DNA of 64,000 nt from Hydrogenobacter thermophilus TK-6 (GTDB taxonomy: Bacteria > Aquificota > Aquificia > Aquificales > Aquificaceae): positions 124,001-188,000 of the forward strand of contig NC_013799.1 in NCBI RefSeq assembly GCF_000010785.1, read 5' to 3'. Shown piece by piece: positions 63,044-64,000 of this stretch. Position 1 is the first letter of the stretch; each line of letters starts with the position of its first letter. The notes beneath the pieces are model-generated. The model was given only the letters and a program-made list of their open reading frames with translations. It had not been told where the DNA came from and did not search any database. Position numbers and translations under genes: made by a program.

Positions 63044-63424
63044 ATGGAAGTAATTTCCAGTTCTGATAAGGAAACTATTGAAATAGGAAGAAGACTCGGG
63101 AAGTCGCTAAAAGGCAACGAAGTTATATGCCTTTTGGGGGAATTGGGAGCTGGCAAAACCACCCTGGTGAAAGGTATCGCCCAAGGTATGGGTCTGCTGG
63201 AAGGCTATCAGGTAAGGAGTCCCACTTTTACCATTGTTAATGAGTATCCTACCCAAAAGGGCAGACTCATACACATAGACCTTTATAGAGTCAATGACTT
63301 TGACATAAAGGAGTTCATAGGACAGGGAGTATTGGTGATAGAGTGGGCAAAGAATATAAATTGTTGCGACATAACTATAAGCATTGAGTTTGTACCACAG
63401 GGTAGGCTCATTAAAATCAGGTAA
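63044..63424 (+). CDS. tsaE: tRNA threonylcarbamoyladenosine biosynthesis ATPase TsaE
   Basis: The 126-residue ATPase has the P-loop CLLGELGAGKTTLVKGIAQGM and the following RSPTFTIVNEY, HIDLYRV and VIEWAKN motifs, all typical of TsaE (YjeE). It works with TsaB and TsaD to make t6A37 in ANN-decoding tRNAs. Its last 8 bp overlap the convergent histidine phosphatase gene. Confidence 0.93.
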   Translation: MEVISSSDKETIEIGRRLGKSLKGNEVICLLGELGAGKTTLVKGIAQGMGLLEGYQVRSPTFTIVNEYPTQKGRLIHIDLYRVNDFDIKEFIGQGVLVIEWAKNINCCDITISIEFVPQGRLIKIR

Positions 63425-64000
63425 GCTGTCTTGTGTGGCAAAGTTTGTTTAGATAAACCAGTGTGCTTTTTTCACCTTCCATGTGGATCTCGGTTATACC
63501 CGCGTTGTCCATGTGAATGTTCCAGAGGTTTTCAAGACCTATGCCCGTAAGCAGGCACACTATGGCGTGAAGCGTCCCACCGTGTGCAACTATGAGCATG
63601 TTTTGGTAATGGCTACTTTTCACATCTTCCAGAAAGCTTCTTACTCTCTTTTCAAACTCCTCCATGCTCTCCTGTGTAGGTAAGGGATGCTTTACAGGGT
63701 TTGAAAGCCAGTTTAAAAATACATCTTTATGAGCCTCCAACATACTCCAAAAATGTTTTCCTTCGTATTCTCCAAAAGACATTTCCCTTAGGCGCTCATC
63801 TACCACCAACTGAGTACCCAGCATATCACTTATGGTTAAAGCAGTCTTGTAAGCTCTCCTCTGAGGTGAAGAGTAAATAATATCCACTTTCTTTTTTAAA
63901 AATTCCCGTGCCAAGAGTCTTGCTTGAACAAAGCCCAGAGGCGTAAGGTCGCTATCAAGCCTACCCTGAAATATGCCCTTCTCGTTATACTCGCTCTGCG
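63417..64000 (-). CDS. Histidine phosphatase (phosphoglycerate mutase-like) family protein, 5' end beyond right edge
   Basis: The minus-strand frame is open from 63417 to the window edge, giving 194 codons without the N-terminus. The first visible residues (SEYNEKGIFQGRLDSDLTPLGFVQARLLA) directly follow the RHG catalytic motif in this family, so only about 10-15 residues are missing. IYSSPQRRAYKTA, the Glu of MSFGEYEG and the second catalytic His in VAHGGTLHAIVC are present. Members include cobalamin phosphatase (CobC-like), metal-independent phosphoserine phosphatases and cofactor-dependent mutases; the exact substrate is unknown. The TTG at 63914 is not a true start. Confidence 0.88.
   Translation of the reverse strand, partial: QSEYNEKGIFQGRLDSDLTPLGFVQARLLAREFLKKKVDIIYSSPQRRAYKTALTISDMLGTQLVVDERLREMSFGEYEGKHFWSMLEAHKDVFLNWLSNPVKHPLPTQESMEEFEKRVRSFLEDVKSSHYQNMLIVAHGGTLHAIVCLLTGIGLENLWNIHMDNAGITEIHMEGEKSTLVYLNKLCHTRQLT

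Overview
The window looks like chromosomal DNA of a thermophilic, chemolithoautotrophic bacterium of the Aquificales (Hydrogenobacter/Thermocrinis type). This is inferred from protein character (Lys/Glu/Arg/Ile-rich), extreme gene compaction, dispersed ATP synthase genes, a membrane-anchored clade II-type NosZ, and a GC content in the mid-40s judged from a few sampled lines. No rRNA, tRNA, insertion sequence or CRISPR array was recognised. The species assignment is not proven.

Layout. 1-8483: divergent NADH dehydrogenase genes (nuoG running off the left edge; nuoE-nuoF), then a tightly overlapping run with a small secreted protein, a family-4 uracil-DNA glycosylase, ahcY, an isochorismatase, prmA, an M23 peptidase and a DUF374 acyltransferase. 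8401-11567 (minus): dnaJ-hspR-khtT-like-antiporter operon. 11685-12723: a DUF2249 protein and a methyltransferase. 12716-16755 (minus): the cell-shape operon mreB-mreC-mreD-mrdA. 16804-21708: rel, then an amidohydrolase, a small unknown, dapB and archease.

21705-27105 (minus): two overlapping, AT-richer genes that look like an accessory defence module. One protein has an N-terminal PD-(D/E)xK-type nuclease signature fused to an SF2 helicase. The other resembles a MID-PIWI (Argonaute-like) protein with degenerate catalytic positions. This pair is the best candidate for an undescribed system.

27193-46821: a nearly complete denitrification island. It carries cytochrome cd1 nitrite reductase (nirS) with d1-heme genes (nirN-like, a V4R protein, nirJ, nirF, a uroporphyrinogen methyltransferase). 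Next comes an operon with a 57-residue membrane subunit, a CuA subunit, two haem-copper-oxidase-like subunit I proteins and SCO1, which probably supplies NO reductase because no cNor/qNor is present. A divergent cytochrome b/ferredoxin/MvhD fusion follows, then the nos genes (cytochrome c, nosZ, a nosB-like gene, nosL, nosD, nosF, nosY, cytochrome c). Together these would carry nitrite to NO, N2O and N2, fed from quinol through the cytochrome b fusion and lipoprotein cytochromes. Three promoters in the island share a 14-bp TAAG-N6-CTTA element in repressor-like positions.

46955-64000: housekeeping genes (gmk, lon, rpsU, an M23 lipoprotein, ubiD, a membrane protoglobin, miaA, yebC, ridA, lysS, atpG, atpD, rph, hisIE, hslU, tsaE and the edge of a histidine phosphatase). 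Several start codons lie only 6-10 nt after a TGCTATAAT-like -10 box, suggesting leaderless transcripts. All eight convergent gene pairs overlap or nearly touch. The only stretches without a gene are short (under 170 bp) and most hold recognisable promoters.
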